A stretch of 64,000 nt of DNA. It comes from Parabacteroides sp. AM08-6. Its GTDB lineage: Bacteria; Bacteroidota; Bacteroidia; Bacteroidales; Tannerellaceae. The translations under genes and the position numbers were made by a program. Positions 37,295-46,158 of the stretch are shown here, in pieces. Position 1 is the first letter of the stretch; every line of letters begins with the position of its first letter. A model generated the notes under the pieces. The model ran no database searches and had not been told where the DNA came from. It saw nothing but the letters and a program-made list of their open reading frames with translations. The stretch lies in assembly GCF_003473295.1 (NCBI RefSeq), contig NZ_QRMP01000012.1:1-64000 (forward strand). The letters are read 5' to 3'.

Positions 37295-40200
37295 TTATTT
37301 AACCATAGCTTTTACAGCAGCTTCGCCTTCAACAGCTACAGCAACAACACCTGTTACAGGTACAGCAATTGTAGCATTGTCGGAAGAGATAACTGTGTTA
37401 ACAACAACACGGCCTAACATATCGCTTACAACAACTTTCTTACCTGCCGCGTTTGCAATTGTTACCTGACCTTCACCGGCAAGAACAGAAACTTCAGAAG
37501 TTGCAATTTCTTCGTTATCTGTAGCCAATTCATCGTCAAGTTTATTTTCTACGTTGAAGATAAGAGCACCGTCACCACCAGTCTTAGCATTGTTGAATTC
37601 AGAATTTTTATTTGTCAATACAATGCAACCATTCTGCATCTTAATCCAAGCAGCGTGTTCCGGTTGAATATCCTTACCACCATCATAAGTATTAGACTCA
37701 ATCAGGAACTGATTAGCTTCACCTTCTTTTGCTACAGTTGCAGCAGCGTCCGGATCCGTGTAACGGAATGACCAAGTATAATTCTTGTGGTCATCACCCT
37801 TCAAGCTCTTAATGTATGTACCATCGATACCTGCATCTTTGTAAGCTTTAATGATTTCGTCGACATTCAGTTTTTCAACATCCATCTTTTCATAACCATT
37901 TGTCAAGAATATCATGTCATCATTCTGACGGATAGCTTTAACAAAACCTACGCGAGTATAACCATTAGCAACATCCACATACGGAAGAACTTCGTCCTTA
38001 CCAGCATACTTAGTTACTGAGTCTGCAAAGCTTACCAAATATTTAGCTACTGTATATCCAGCTTTACCCGGGGTAGCGTGGATACATTCTTTGGCATCAG
38101 TTGTCTCTTTGCCATCCGGTGTCATGTGCTTGTGATTTTCATTTTTAGCATCACAAGGAATTGTATCAACAGCAGCCACTTCATGACGGTCAACAGAAAT
38201 CAAATATTGCGGTTTAATGTAACCCAGACCACGTTTTACCCAAGCAGTATCAATACGGAATGCCAAGCCTGTAGCTTTGTTTTCCGACCAGATACCTAAG
38301 TAATCAACGCCATCATTCTGCCATTTCTGGTTGTTTTCGTCCATCAGATACTCACCACGTCTTGATTCATAGAAACGTAAGCTATCAGGTCCGTCGGATA
38401 CATTTTCTTCCAAAGCCGGGTTATTGAAACGACGATACAAAGGAGCATCATCAATTTCCACTGTAAATGCAGAAGTACGGCTTTCAGTCATAACCTGAGC
38501 TTTCAGATACTTATTGTTTTCATCTACACCAACCTTACGCAACAAATCCGGTTCAACAGCATAAGCTGTATCAATCAAAGCATAGTATTTAACGCCTTCT
38601 ACATTATTATTAGCTTTATAGAAGAACTTAGCCATATCCTCAACATTTTCAGAAATAGCATATCTGTTTTCAGCAGCTTCAACCACATATTTATTAGCGG
38701 CTTTAGATTTCATTGTATAAGCCTGACGATAAAGTTTTGTCAAACCGGAAACATTACCGGTATAACCATATTCAGCAATATCTCCAACAGCAGCGATTAC
38801 ATAATTATCTTTAGCGCCAATGTAAATAATCGAGTCATTTGTCTTTGAAGCACCCATATACAGGTCTTTATCAGCAAAAGAAGTCCAATATTTCAGCTTA
38901 TAAGTCTGAACTCTCATTGAATCCTTATCCAATAATCTATAGCCCAGATATTTGTCTTTCATAATTGCAGCAGAAGCAGCTTCAAATGCTTTACCTGCAC
39001 CAACTTCTACTTTTACAGTAGCACCTAAAATAGTAGCATCAGCATTATCTAAGAACTGAATATTCAATGTTTCTTTTGCAAATTCACGGTTAGTAATTTT
39101 ATTAGCAGTACCGTTCTTTTCAACTACCCACTGGAATGCAGGCATATCCCAAGGTTCAACGTTATCTTCACGAGAAACCCAAACCATTGTAGAATCACCA
39201 TGGATAGGAACAGCCAAATACTGGCCTTCAGTATTACGGATTAAATACAAACCTTCAGCAATTGCTGTTTTGTGTGAAGGAGGAAGAGCTGTACAAGAAC
39301 CGATACCGAAGTTGATTTCAACTTCTTTCTTATCGTAGATTGTTACAACACGAATGTCATCAGCAGCATACAAATCCTGAACTGTTACGTAGTTTTTATA
39401 TTCGCTACCGACTTTACCCGTATTATCAATTACAACCGGAGCAGGAGTATTCGTATTAAATACACCATCAGCATTACCCATAGTACTCTGTTTTACTTGG
39501 ATAACCAAACTGTCTTTTGACGGCCAGTATCTGAACAGGAACTTAGATTGATCATTCAAAGCAGCTTTCAAAGAGTCAGCGATACTCTTACCACCCATCT
39601 TATCAGCAGTAGCTTTGATTGTATTAAATCGCAGGAACTTTTCTCCATTTGTATTAAGATAAGCTGTATCTACATATACATAAGAGCTATCTTTTGTCAA
39701 GATACGAACAAACTTTTCATCACCAGTCTGCGCTACCGTATCAGCCAAGAAATAATCATCCGTAAAGTAGTTCGTCTGTGATATCTTATTCTTATTAGGA
39801 GTGAATGCCAACTTAACGCCGTCTGTATCATCTTCCAACATTCCCAACATTGAATTAATCTGTTTTGCAGATAATGTCATTTCGTTGGCATAAACCAAAG
39901 AAAATGCTAATGCGCCCGAATAATCATTATCATAAGTAGATTCATACTTTTGCAATTTAACAGCATAATTTACACCATCCAAAGCCTGATCACCTTTAAC
40001 AAAAGCAACCACAGAATCAGTATCAAAATAATAATACATAGGTTTTTCAGTTGCAAGTGTACCCAAGTTATTTGAGAACGCCCAACCTGTAATATCACCA
40101 TCAACAGCGACTTCCAGATTGTCAGTTTTTCCGCCGGCAACTACATCTTTCAAATAATCAGAAGAAATGTTCAATTCCTGAGAAGTAGCTTTGTTTGTAA

Positions 40201-40498
40201 ATTTATACTTTACAGCCTGTCCCTGGTTGTATTTCTCAACTGTAACACACCACAAAGTGTTCAAAAACAAATCTCCTTGTGCATTTGCAGCCGGAACTAA
40301 TTTCAAACTGTCATTCTCAATAGCCAAATAGTCAGTAATGTCAGATGTAGGATCACCAACAGCTATCTGCACAAGACCATTGTCTTCTGTCAGACTCAAT
40401 GAAGGTACTGCATCCGCAGTAACATTAGCAGCATTAGCTGAGAATGAACTAACGGCCAGCAGGGCGCTAGCCAAAAGCGTAGAAAACTTTTTGTTCAT
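37295..40498 (-). CDS. Large secreted protein with a DUF6383-type C-terminal domain
   Basis: A 1067-residue exported protein of unknown function. A signal peptide is clear (MNKKFSTLLASALLAVSSF, cleavage after ANA). The body is beta-rich and acidic, with recurring short modules containing YLIRNTEGQYLAV-like and KNKYLKAQVM-like stretches, suggesting tandem ricin/beta-trefoil-like or lectin-like units (inference). The last 70 residues (SVLAGEGQVTIANA, then VVVSDMLGRVVVNTVI) match the DUF6383 tail seen on many Parabacteroides surface proteins, related in shape to T9SS sorting domains. It is a single-gene unit with its own terminator. Its upstream region carries GTACGT repeats (40551-40594). An S-layer or matrix role is possible but unproven. 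Confidence 0.82.
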   Translation of the reverse strand: MNKKFSTLLASALLAVSSFSANAANVTADAVPSLSLTEDNGLVQIAVGDPTSDITDYLAIENDSLKLVPAANAQGDLFLNTLWCVTVEKYNQGQAVKYKFTNKATSQELNISSDYLKDVVAGGKTDNLEVAVDGDITGWAFSNNLGTLATEKPMYYYFDTDSVVAFVKGDQALDGVNYAVKLQKYESTYDNDYSGALAFSLVYANEMTLSAKQINSMLGMLEDDTDGVKLAFTPNKNKISQTNYFTDDYFLADTVAQTGDEKFVRILTKDSSYVYVDTAYLNTNGEKFLRFNTIKATADKMGGKSIADSLKAALNDQSKFLFRYWPSKDSLVIQVKQSTMGNADGVFNTNTPAPVVIDNTGKVGSEYKNYVTVQDLYAADDIRVVTIYDKKEVEINFGIGSCTALPPSHKTAIAEGLYLIRNTEGQYLAVPIHGDSTMVWVSREDNVEPWDMPAFQWVVEKNGTANKITNREFAKETLNIQFLDNADATILGATVKVEVGAGKAFEAASAAIMKDKYLGYRLLDKDSMRVQTYKLKYWTSFADKDLYMGASKTNDSIIYIGAKDNYVIAAVGDIAEYGYTGNVSGLTKLYRQAYTMKSKAANKYVVEAAENRYAISENVEDMAKFFYKANNNVEGVKYYALIDTAYAVEPDLLRKVGVDENNKYLKAQVMTESRTSAFTVEIDDAPLYRRFNNPALEENVSDGPDSLRFYESRRGEYLMDENNQKWQNDGVDYLGIWSENKATGLAFRIDTAWVKRGLGYIKPQYLISVDRHEVAAVDTIPCDAKNENHKHMTPDGKETTDAKECIHATPGKAGYTVAKYLVSFADSVTKYAGKDEVLPYVDVANGYTRVGFVKAIRQNDDMIFLTNGYEKMDVEKLNVDEIIKAYKDAGIDGTYIKSLKGDDHKNYTWSFRYTDPDAAATVAKEGEANQFLIESNTYDGGKDIQPEHAAWIKMQNGCIVLTNKNSEFNNAKTGGDGALIFNVENKLDDELATDNEEIATSEVSVLAGEGQVTIANAAGKKVVVSDMLGRVVVNTVISSDNATIAVPVTGVVAVAVEGEAAVKAMVK

Positions 40499-40842
40499 AA
40501 TCTAAAAATTTAATATTAATACTAAAGTGTAATAAGTTCTATTCTAATATCCGTACGTTTCTCTACATAAAATCACAAAATTATACGTACGTTTTTTCTC
40601 GTCAACAAAAGTAAGCATTAGTTTTAAACCCGCAATCCTTTTTTCTTAATTTTTTCATTCTTCTATATGCTTTCTTATCAATTGAATAGCTTGTCATGTA
40701 CGAAAAACCCCTTTTCATAGACGAACTATCCGGAACGATAAAACAAAAATCAACAAAACCGGCAGCTCATCCTTTCGGATAATCGGTTATCCCATATTTT
40801 TATTTCAACAAACATCCCTTAAGAAGTCTACATCGTTTCCCC
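40499..40842. other. Upstream region of the DUF6383-type gene with ACGTACGTTT sites
   Basis: This AT-rich region of 344 bp precedes the 40498 start. CCGTACGTTT (40551-40560) and ACGTACGTTT (40585-40594) are direct repeats 34 bp apart. The second is an exact match to the complement of ARACGTWCGT, the class I inversion core, but no inverted partner with similar flanks is seen within the region, so it is not called as an invertible segment. No gene or TAnnTTTG box stands out. Confidence 0.5.
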
Positions 40843-41028
40843 TTAAAGACAATTTTTAATGTACGCGTACATTAATATACATCCTAATAAATACTCCTTC
40901 TTATCGACTCCGAAGAAGGTTCTTGCATAAATGAAGCCGTCCGCTCTCATAGCTACCTTTACTCCTTCAGTTCCCAAAAAAAAGTCGTTATCTCCTATTC
41001 GTTTCACGTTCGTTGTTTTTACGTTCAT
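40843..41028 (-). CDS. Possible small protein, 61 residues
   Basis: An open frame with an ATG start at 41028. It shows no motif that I recognise; a short stretch, GVKVAMRADGFIYARTFFG, reads like folded protein rather than noise. Its first codons fall in the palindrome array at 41001-41086 and its last in a 20-bp palindrome at 40856-40875, which makes it as likely to be the remnant of a gene as a working one. Confidence 0.25.
   Translation of the reverse strand: MNVKTTNVKRIGDNDFFLGTEGVKVAMRADGFIYARTFFGVDKKEYLLGCILMYAYIKNCL
40856..40875. repeat. Perfect 20-bp palindrome
   Basis: TTAATGTACG is followed directly by its reverse complement. This could be a dimeric regulator site or a small hairpin. 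It lies 358 bp upstream of the DUF6383-type gene and shares the GTAC core with the repeats at 40551-40594. Confidence 0.8.
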
Positions 41029-41086
41029 CGAACGTATTTTTTGCGTTCAGCGTTCGAATTTTTTGCGTTCAGCGAACGTGAAACGG
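41001..41086. repeat. Array of ACGTTC/GAACGT palindromes with 22-bp period
   Basis: Three units start at 41021, 41043 and 41065, each a 15-16-bp ACGTTC-type near-palindrome followed by a T tract in the first two; a partial unit precedes them. The outer ends, GTTTCACGTTCG (41001-41012) and CGAACGTGAAAC (41073-41084), are a perfect 12-bp inverted repeat, so the whole block can fold as one long hairpin with inner hairpins. The period equals that of the TACCCTATAAGGTA arrays, although the palindrome sequence differs. Confidence 0.85.
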
Positions 41087-41117
41087 AAAACCACTCTTTA
41101 CAAAAATATATAAACAA

Positions 41118-41150
41118 AATAGCAGCGGTCATAAAACTACCACTGCTATT
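41118..41150 (-). terminator. Terminator of the Rpn-type nuclease gene
   Basis: AATAGCAG (41118-41125) pairs with CTGCTATT (41143-41150), extended by GGT/ACC past one mismatch; on the minus strand TTTTG follows. It lies 63 bp beyond the gene's stop. Confidence 0.75.
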
Positions 41151-41212
41151 CGATATATTATAAAAAGGAATCTACAAAACTGTGATTACATCGTCACTTA
41201 AACCCTGACAAT

Positions 41213-42166
41213 TCATAAATCCTTTTGTATAGCCGCAATTGTATCCGCATCCAGTTTCGTACAATTCATAATGGTGGCGATATCCAGTCCATTCTTCGTC
41301 ATATTACGAACTATCTCACGTATCGCTTCCGTTTTACCTTCGGCTAATCCTTCAGCTTTACCTTCGGCCAATCCTTCAGCTTTACCTTCGGCCAATCCTT
41401 CAGCTTTCCCTTCGGCCAATCCTTCGGCTTTCCCCTCGGCAACTCCATCCTTATAACCTTTCTCGATGGCATAATCCCAAGTGTTCTTATTATCACGATA
41501 AACCTTCAAGCATTCCTCGTATTCCTGACGCTCTTTCTTGTTGAGATTGACTATCTTAGCGAGCTTCTCCAACCTCTCGAACAAGGCTTTCTGCCCTTTA
41601 AAGGGCAATGTTTCCAAATTTTCCATATACTTTAATGTATAAAGCCAATAATCCAATCCATTAACACATGCTGACTCCTCCTTTTCAAAGTAGGGCATCT
41701 CTATATAGATTTGACGCATCAGGTTACTAACCTGACACCCCGTTTCACGGTCCGAAAAGACGATGTCGGTTCGGACCTTATCCGTTTTGCCTGATTTGAA
41801 ATTCAGGAAAAATATACCGTACACAGGACAAAAACGGAACTTCCATTCCTCGCCTTTTTTATCCTGGTCACAAATCATACGACAAAGATAATATAAACCA
41901 CGTTCATAAAAATGAGATTGGGAGGCATTTTGAACTTCTACGATAAAATAACTGCCGTCCTGGTCTTTACATCTCAAATCGAAGACGGCCATACGGCTAT
42001 CCGGACATTCGCCGGGCATCTCGACATTCAGATACGATAACTCTGTGATGATATGTTCACCTTCGAACAGGTCATTCAGCAAATCGATTAGGAGTTCTTT
42101 ACTGTCTTCACGACCGAAGATGATTTTAAAGCCACGGTCCACAAAGGGATTGATAAATGTTGCCAT
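41213..42166 (-). CDS. Rpn-family PD-(D/E)XK nuclease / transposase-like protein
   Basis: A 317-residue protein of the PD-(D/E)XK 'nuclease family transposase' group (Rpn/RpnA-like, formerly transposase_31). The N terminus, FINPFVDRGFKIIFG, and the nuclease core with AVFDLRCKDQDG then YFIVEVQNA (D-x(n)-E-x-Q) are typical. A helical middle part leads to an AEGKAEGL repeat near residues 245-278, coded by 24-bp tandem repeats. In E. coli Rpn proteins promote RecA-independent recombination and act in phage defence toxins. The gene stands alone, with no other mobile-element parts around it. The number of repeat units may vary between strains. Confidence 0.9.
   Translation of the reverse strand: MATFINPFVDRGFKIIFGREDSKELLIDLLNDLFEGEHIITELSYLNVEMPGECPDSRMAVFDLRCKDQDGSYFIVEVQNASQSHFYERGLYYLCRMICDQDKKGEEWKFRFCPVYGIFFLNFKSGKTDKVRTDIVFSDRETGCQVSNLMRQIYIEMPYFEKEESACVNGLDYWLYTLKYMENLETLPFKGQKALFERLEKLAKIVNLNKKERQEYEECLKVYRDNKNTWDYAIEKGYKDGVAEGKAEGLAEGKAEGLAEGKAEGLAEGKAEGLAEGKTEAIREIVRNMTKNGLDIATIMNCTKLDADTIAAIQKDL
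41337..41432. repeat. Four 24-bp coding tandem repeats in the Rpn-type gene
   Basis: Units at 41337-41360, 41361-41384, 41385-41408 and 41409-41432 differ by one to three bases and encode eight residues each (AEGKAEGL register). They keep the reading frame, so gain or loss of units would change protein length without a frameshift. Confidence 0.92.
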
Positions 42167-42641
42167 AGTTTTATGGTTTTAGTTGGTTGTTCATCCAACA
42201 GCGGATGATGCCCCAAAAGTAAACATCTATTTTGTATTTCAAGCTCTTTTTACTTTTTATTTTCAGTATGCGTTCTTTTGTGCCTGTTTTAATTAAAATT
42301 CAAGCATTTATTCTCTTTGTTCTTCCTGATATTATCTAAACTCTGTAAAGACGTAAACAAAAAGCTCCGGCAGTCAAATTCGCACGATTATCAAAATGTC
42401 ATTAGTAAGGCAACTAAATGGGATTAGTATGGCGGGTAAAATAAATTACCCGCGCATGTAACCCTTTTTAACATATCAATACGACAGTGAAATACCCAAA
42501 TGGAGAGCATCCTGTCAGATACTCAATACGCTTCATTGACCGATATTATCACTAAAGGAATGTTTCATTTGTATTATTTGAAGGATTTGCATAATATTGC
42601 ATTTCGGACAGTGAAACAAATTTTATCCGGAAACAAACAAT
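42167..42641. other. Intergenic region between the divergent Rpn-type and GSCFA genes
   Basis: About 475 bp, AT-rich. A GC-rich hairpin, GCGGGTAA (42432-42439) with TTACCCGC (42446-42453), is followed about 12 nt later by a T5 run; it may be a terminator-like or leader element ahead of the GSCFA-murF-alr unit. A forward frame from 42500 overlaps the GSCFA start in another frame and has no domain, so it is not called. Confidence 0.5.
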
Positions 42642-43625
42642 ATGGAACTACATACACATATCTCCATTCCAAAAGTACCGTTTCCCTTTTCTTACCGGGA
42701 ACAGACATTGCTCTTAGGTTCCTGCTTTGCGGAAAATATCGGGAAAAAACTGGAGGAAAATAAATTCAAGATAGATATCAATCCTTTCGGGACACTCTAC
42801 AACCCGGCATCCATAGCCCAAGCAATCCGGGTACTGTTGTCTCCGAAAGGATTTACCGGAGAAGATTTGTTCCGTCATAAGGAGATGTATCATAGCTTTT
42901 CGCATCACAGCCGTTTTTCGTCTCTTTCGGAAACCGAATGTTTGAACAATATCAACAACCGGTTATTCTATTCGGCATCAACCGTCAGGGAAGCCGGAAG
43001 AATGATTGTGACATTCGGGACAGCTTGGGTGTATAAACTGAAAAGTAATGGACAAATTGTAGCGAACTGCCATAAACTTCCGGAAAAAATGTTCGAGAGG
43101 GAAATGCTCTCCGTTCAGGATATAACAGAAGACTGGAAACAGGTATTACGCTCGTTATGGGAACAAAATCCGGAGCTCAAACTACTGTTCACCGTAAGCC
43201 CCATCCGCCATTGGAAAGATGGTGCACACGGAAACCAGCTGAGTAAAGCGACCTTGCTGCTCGCCATCGAAGAGCTGCAAAAGGAATTCCCAAAACAAAT
43301 ATTCTATTTCCCCGCTTATGAGATTATGATGGACGAACTCAGAGACTACCGTTTTTACGCGGACGACATGCTACATCCTTCCGCTTTGGCAGTGGAATAT
43401 ATCTGGCAACGCTTTACGGAAAGCATGTTATCGGACGAATCAAAAGGAATTCTTAAAGAATGGGGAGAGATACAAAAGGCTCTTAATCATAAACCATTTC
43501 AACCGGAAAGTGAGGCTTATAAGCAATTCATCTCGCAAACTTTGTTAAAGATAGAGCGACTTAACGAGAAATTCCCTTACTTTGATAATACAAACGAAAC
43601 AGAAATACTGAAAAAGAAGTTCTAA
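42642..43625 (+). CDS. GSCFA domain protein
   Basis: A 327-residue protein of the GSCFA family, named for the motif visible here at 26-30 (LLLGSCFAENIG). The motif, with later NPFGTLYNP and a DDMLHPS block near residues 243-249, suggests an SGNH-hydrolase-like fold with the serine in GSCFA and a downstream D-x-x-H (inference). No signal peptide is present. The substrate is unknown. It lies 12 bp upstream of the murF-alr fusion, an arrangement I recall from other Bacteroidetes, which hints at a link with cell-wall precursor metabolism. Confidence 0.88.
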   Translation: MELHTHISIPKVPFPFSYREQTLLLGSCFAENIGKKLEENKFKIDINPFGTLYNPASIAQAIRVLLSPKGFTGEDLFRHKEMYHSFSHHSRFSSLSETECLNNINNRLFYSASTVREAGRMIVTFGTAWVYKLKSNGQIVANCHKLPEKMFEREMLSVQDITEDWKQVLRSLWEQNPELKLLFTVSPIRHWKDGAHGNQLSKATLLLAIEELQKEFPKQIFYFPAYEIMMDELRDYRFYADDMLHPSALAVEYIWQRFTESMLSDESKGILKEWGEIQKALNHKPFQPESEAYKQFISQTLLKIERLNEKFPYFDNTNETEILKKKF

Positions 43626-43637
43626 ACAAAATAAAGA

Positions 43638-46103
43638 ATGGAATACGCAATTAAATCTATCGCCGGAATTATCGGGGCTAACGCGAGTAAGTTGCATGAC
43701 GCCAAGATAAGCATTCTGCTTACCGATAGCCGTCGTCTTTCTTTCCCGGAGCAAAGTCTATTCTTTGCTCTTCAGACTAAAATGAACGACGGGCACAATT
43801 ATATACAGGAATTATATAAACTCCGCGTACGGAATTTCGTGGTAAACAAAGTATTACCGGAATTTTCGTCCATGCCGGATGCAAACTTCCTGGTCGTGAA
43901 AGACACACTGAAAGCTTTACAGAAATTAGCGGCTGCACATCGTAAACGCTTCAACATCCCGGTTATCGGCATCACCGGCAGCAATGGGAAAACGATTGTA
44001 AAAGAATTTCTTTACCAGCTGCTGCACAACGAATTCAATATTGTTCGTTCACCACGCAGTTACAACTCGCAAATCGGTGTGCCGTTATCTGTATGGCAGA
44101 TGAGCGAGAAGAACACATTAGGCATTTTCGAAGCAGGTATTTCCCTTCCGGACGAGATGGAACGTTTGCAACCGATTATTGCACCGACCATCGGTATTAT
44201 CACGAATATCGGTGAGGCTCATCAGGAAAATTTCGTTTCATCCACACAGAAATGCCTTGAGAAACTGACATTATTCAACGACTGCGAAGCTATCATATAC
44301 GACGGTGACGATGCTTTTATTTCCAATTGCATCGAATCAGCCTGCCTGTCCCACAAAGCTATTACTTGGAGCCGGACGGACTCGGAAGCTCCACTCTATA
44401 TCGCATCGATTGAAAAGAAAGAATCCTACACAGTCATACATTGTACCCTGTTGGGACTTGAACAGACTTATACTATCCCGTTCACAGATGATGCCTCTAT
44501 TGAAAATGTCATCCACTGCATGGCTCTTATGCTGTACCTGAAACCTACAAGTGTTAACGATGCGGGAAAATTCAAACGGCTGGAACCTGTGGCCATGCGT
44601 CTGGATGTGAAACAGGGCATCAATAACTGCCTGTTGATTAACGATACATATAATTCGGATATAAATTCATTAGATATCGCACTCGACTTCCAACAAAGTC
44701 GCCAAGTTGGAAAAGATTTGAAATGTACATTAATACTATCCGATATCCTGCAATCCGGAACTTTACCCAAGTCGCTTTACAAGAGGGTTGCAGATTTGGC
44801 ACGACGGAAAAAGATTGACCGCGTTATCGGTATCGGTCGCGATTTGAAAGAATACGGTAACGTATTCGAGATGAAAAAAGAGTTTTACCTGACAACCGAA
44901 GATTTTATCAAATCGCCGTCATTCAAGAAATTCAAGAACGAACTGATATTGATTAAAGGCTCCCGTCACTTCCATTTTGAACGGATTTCGGAACTGTTGG
45001 AAAAGAAAGTACACGAGACAATTCTGGAAGTCAATCTGGACGCAGTTGTTCACAACTTCAACTATTACCGTTCGAAACTGAAACCGGAAACGAAAATGGT
45101 TTGTATGGTGAAAGCATTCGGATACGGTGCAGGTTCTTATGAACTGGCCAAGACATTGCAGGAACACCGCTGCGATTATCTGGCCGTTGCCGTTGCCGAC
45201 GAAGGGGCTGAACTGCGCAAAGAAGGTATTTCCATCCCACTTATCGTCATGAATCCGGAATTCAGCTGTTTCAACGTCTTGTTTGAAAATCAACTGGAAC
45301 CGGAAGTTTACAGTTTCCGCCTGCTCGATGCCATGATTAAGGAAACAGAACGGAGAGGTATCACCTCTTATCCTATCCATATCAAAATCGACACGGGAAT
45401 GCACAGGCTGGGATTCCAACCTTCCGACATACCAGCTATTTGTGAAAGACTCAAAGGGCAAAGCGGTGTCATAGTCCGTTCTATCTTCTCCCATTTAGTG
45501 GGGAGCGACTCTTCACAATTCGACGACTTTACTAAAAAGCAATTGGACACCTTCGCACAAGCGGCTACCGAACTGGAAATCGGACTGGAATATAAAGTCA
45601 TCAAGCATATCCTGAATTCGGCGGGTATTGAACGCTTTACTGATTATCAGATGGATATGGTTCGCTTAGGAATTGGCCTGTATGGTATCAGCGCTTCCGG
45701 ACAAAAAGGTTTGCGTAATGTCAGTACCCTGAAAACGACAATCCTGCAAATACAAAACGTACCGGCAGGCGATTCCATCGGATACAGCCGTATGAGTTAT
45801 GTGAAACGCGACTCACGCATAGCTATTATCCCCATTGGATATGCCGACGGCTTGGATCGCCATTTCAGCAACGGAGGAGGCGAAGTCTCTATCAACGGAC
45901 ACCGTTGCCCGATTATCGGGAATATCTGCATGGATGCATGCATGATTGATGTTACGGATATTGATGCGCACGAAGGAGATTCGGTTATCATTTTCGGAGA
46001 GGAATTGCCCGTCAACGAACTTTCGGACAAGCTAAATACGATTCCGTATGAAATCTTAACCTCTATTTCTCCGAGGGTCAAAAGGGTATATTACAGGGAA
46101 TAA
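43638..46103 (+). CDS. murF-alr: Bifunctional UDP-MurNAc-tripeptide:D-Ala-D-Ala ligase / alanine racemase
   Basis: An 821-residue fusion of two peptidoglycan enzymes. Residues 1 to about 450 are MurF: TDSRRLSFPEQSLFFAL in the UDP-site domain, the ATP loop GSNGKT at 114-119 and NDTYNSDI. From about 455 on is alanine racemase: the NLDAVVHNF start, PLP-lysine Lys492 in VKAFGYGAGS, the KIDTGMHRLGF block and the GYSRMSY tyrosine near 715-721. It makes D-alanine and uses D-Ala-D-Ala, made by Ddl elsewhere, to finish the pentapeptide. The fusion is typical of Bacteroidetes and explains why murF is missing from the dcw operon. Confidence 0.96.
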   Translation: MEYAIKSIAGIIGANASKLHDAKISILLTDSRRLSFPEQSLFFALQTKMNDGHNYIQELYKLRVRNFVVNKVLPEFSSMPDANFLVVKDTLKALQKLAAAHRKRFNIPVIGITGSNGKTIVKEFLYQLLHNEFNIVRSPRSYNSQIGVPLSVWQMSEKNTLGIFEAGISLPDEMERLQPIIAPTIGIITNIGEAHQENFVSSTQKCLEKLTLFNDCEAIIYDGDDAFISNCIESACLSHKAITWSRTDSEAPLYIASIEKKESYTVIHCTLLGLEQTYTIPFTDDASIENVIHCMALMLYLKPTSVNDAGKFKRLEPVAMRLDVKQGINNCLLINDTYNSDINSLDIALDFQQSRQVGKDLKCTLILSDILQSGTLPKSLYKRVADLARRKKIDRVIGIGRDLKEYGNVFEMKKEFYLTTEDFIKSPSFKKFKNELILIKGSRHFHFERISELLEKKVHETILEVNLDAVVHNFNYYRSKLKPETKMVCMVKAFGYGAGSYELAKTLQEHRCDYLAVAVADEGAELRKEGISIPLIVMNPEFSCFNVLFENQLEPEVYSFRLLDAMIKETERRGITSYPIHIKIDTGMHRLGFQPSDIPAICERLKGQSGVIVRSIFSHLVGSDSSQFDDFTKKQLDTFAQAATELEIGLEYKVIKHILNSAGIERFTDYQMDMVRLGIGLYGISASGQKGLRNVSTLKTTILQIQNVPAGDSIGYSRMSYVKRDSRIAIIPIGYADGLDRHFSNGGGEVSINGHRCPIIGNICMDACMIDVTDIDAHEGDSVIIFGEELPVNELSDKLNTIPYEILTSISPRVKRVYYRE

Positions 46104-46126
46104 TTGCATATCGTGCACATTTTCCG

Positions 46127-46134
46127 TATATTTG
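46127..46134 (+). promoter_or_regulatory. Candidate -7 box of the fabI promoter
   Basis: TATATTTG matches TAnnTTTG and lies 24 bp before the fabI ATG at 46159 and 23 bp after the murF-alr stop. An alternative GTG start at 46132 would fall in this box, supporting the ATG. Confidence 0.6.
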
Positions 46135-46158
46135 TGCCGTTTAGTAAAAATAAAAGGT

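Noticed and set aside
40551-41086. A further invertible promoter upstream of the DUF6383-type gene
   Set aside because: The ACGTACGTTT site has no inverted partner with matching flanks; the ACGTTCG copies at 41001-41086 match only in part.
41337-41432. Regular repeats resembling a CRISPR array
   Set aside because: Units are directly adjacent, without spacers, and encode an in-frame AEGKAEGL repeat.
42500-42763. 87-residue forward reading frame before the GSCFA gene
   Set aside because: Its second half overlaps the GSCFA coding start in another frame, and no domain is visible.
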